This document shows, piece after piece, positions 63,809-64,000 of a stretch of DNA of 64,000 nt. A program made the position numbers and the translations under genes. A model generated the notes under the pieces. The model made no database searches and had not been told where the DNA came from. It saw only the letters and a program-made list of their open reading frames with translations. Position 1 is the stretch's first letter. Each line of letters opens with the position of its first letter. Source of the stretch: Allolobophora icterica. Its lineage: Eukaryota; Annelida; Clitellata; Crassiclitellata; Lumbricidae. The stretch lies in NCBI GenBank assembly GCA_963556255.1, contig OY744607.1:51607212-51671211 (forward strand), given 5' to 3'.

Positions 63809-64000
63809 TGGAATCAGACATTTAAAAAGATGATCCATCATGTGATAATAGACAACCCGAGGAAATGGCACAAGATAATTCCTTTCACAGTGTGGGCATT
63901 ACGAGAAGTGCCGAATGCAACTACTGGAGTATCACCATATATGCTTGTCTATGGGAAAATTCCGAGAGGACCATTGGCAATATTAAAAGAGAGTTGGACT

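Larger units (their letters stand above)
59526..64000 (+). mobile_element. Ty3/gypsy LTR retrotransposon, Gmr1-like, truncated by the window end
   Basis: Order seen: 5' LTR (about 59526-59991), primer-binding site (59997-60014), repeat-rich leader, then one gag-protease-integrase frame from 60407. Between the protease motif and the integrase zinc finger there are only about 265 residues, without reverse-transcriptase motifs, so integrase comes before any reverse transcriptase. That is the Gmr1-type order. The right part and 3' LTR lie outside the window. The LTR left end is a guess (a TGT at 59526), because there is no second LTR to compare with. Confidence 0.85.

Overview
This is a piece of a metazoan nuclear genome, most likely a marine invertebrate. 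The evidence is spliced genes with GT-AG introns, a SNAP-25 homologue, an ABHD6-type hydrolase, tRNA-headed SINEs, fragments of non-LTR retrotransposons and several hAT-type miniature elements with 8-bp target duplications. Simple repeats are extremely dense. A Gmr1-type Ty3/gypsy element, a group first described from deuterostomes, fits an echinoderm, hemichordate, cephalochordate or similar host, but the phylum cannot be fixed from the sequence alone.

Layout. Positions 1-16,700 are almost entirely tandem repeats: a 20-bp minisatellite, a 1.3-kb 38-bp minisatellite, long GGAT, ATC, GAT/AAT, GGAC, CA and CT tracts. Old retroelement fragments lie between them, and I see no convincing gene apart from a possible terminal exon at 3-134. 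Positions 16,700-24,000 are normal-complexity DNA with a small five-exon gene of unknown function on the minus strand (20159-18151); one of its exons carries a foldback insertion. The SNAP-25-type gene runs on the minus strand from 33417 to 24083 in seven exons whose phases join into 207 codons. A three-exon plus-strand gene (37785-40567; 291 aa, possibly TRADD-N-like) is tail-to-tail with an eight-exon minus-strand ABHD6-like gene (51270-41419; 367 aa) whose catalytic serine is alanine. Positions 51,500-53,200 hold a decayed zinc-finger pseudogene hit by two hAT miniature elements. Positions 53,200-59,500 hold repeats, hairpins, a 581-bp hAT miniature element and LINE ends, plus two weak first-exon candidates. 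From about 59,526 to the window end lies a Ty3/gypsy LTR retrotransposon: LTR, tRNA-Leu primer site, repeat-rich leader, and one gag-protease-integrase frame.

The most interesting points are the retrotransposon with integrase directly after protease and a SCAN-like capsid; the conserved but nucleophile-less ABHD6 paralogue; the three-exon gene; the foldback insertion into an exon; several cleanly bounded hAT miniature elements; a large inverted repeat built from complementary microsatellites; and one short 3' tail shared by SINEs and LINEs across the window. Exon structures were worked out by eye from open frames, splice signals and family similarity; no transcript or database search was available.
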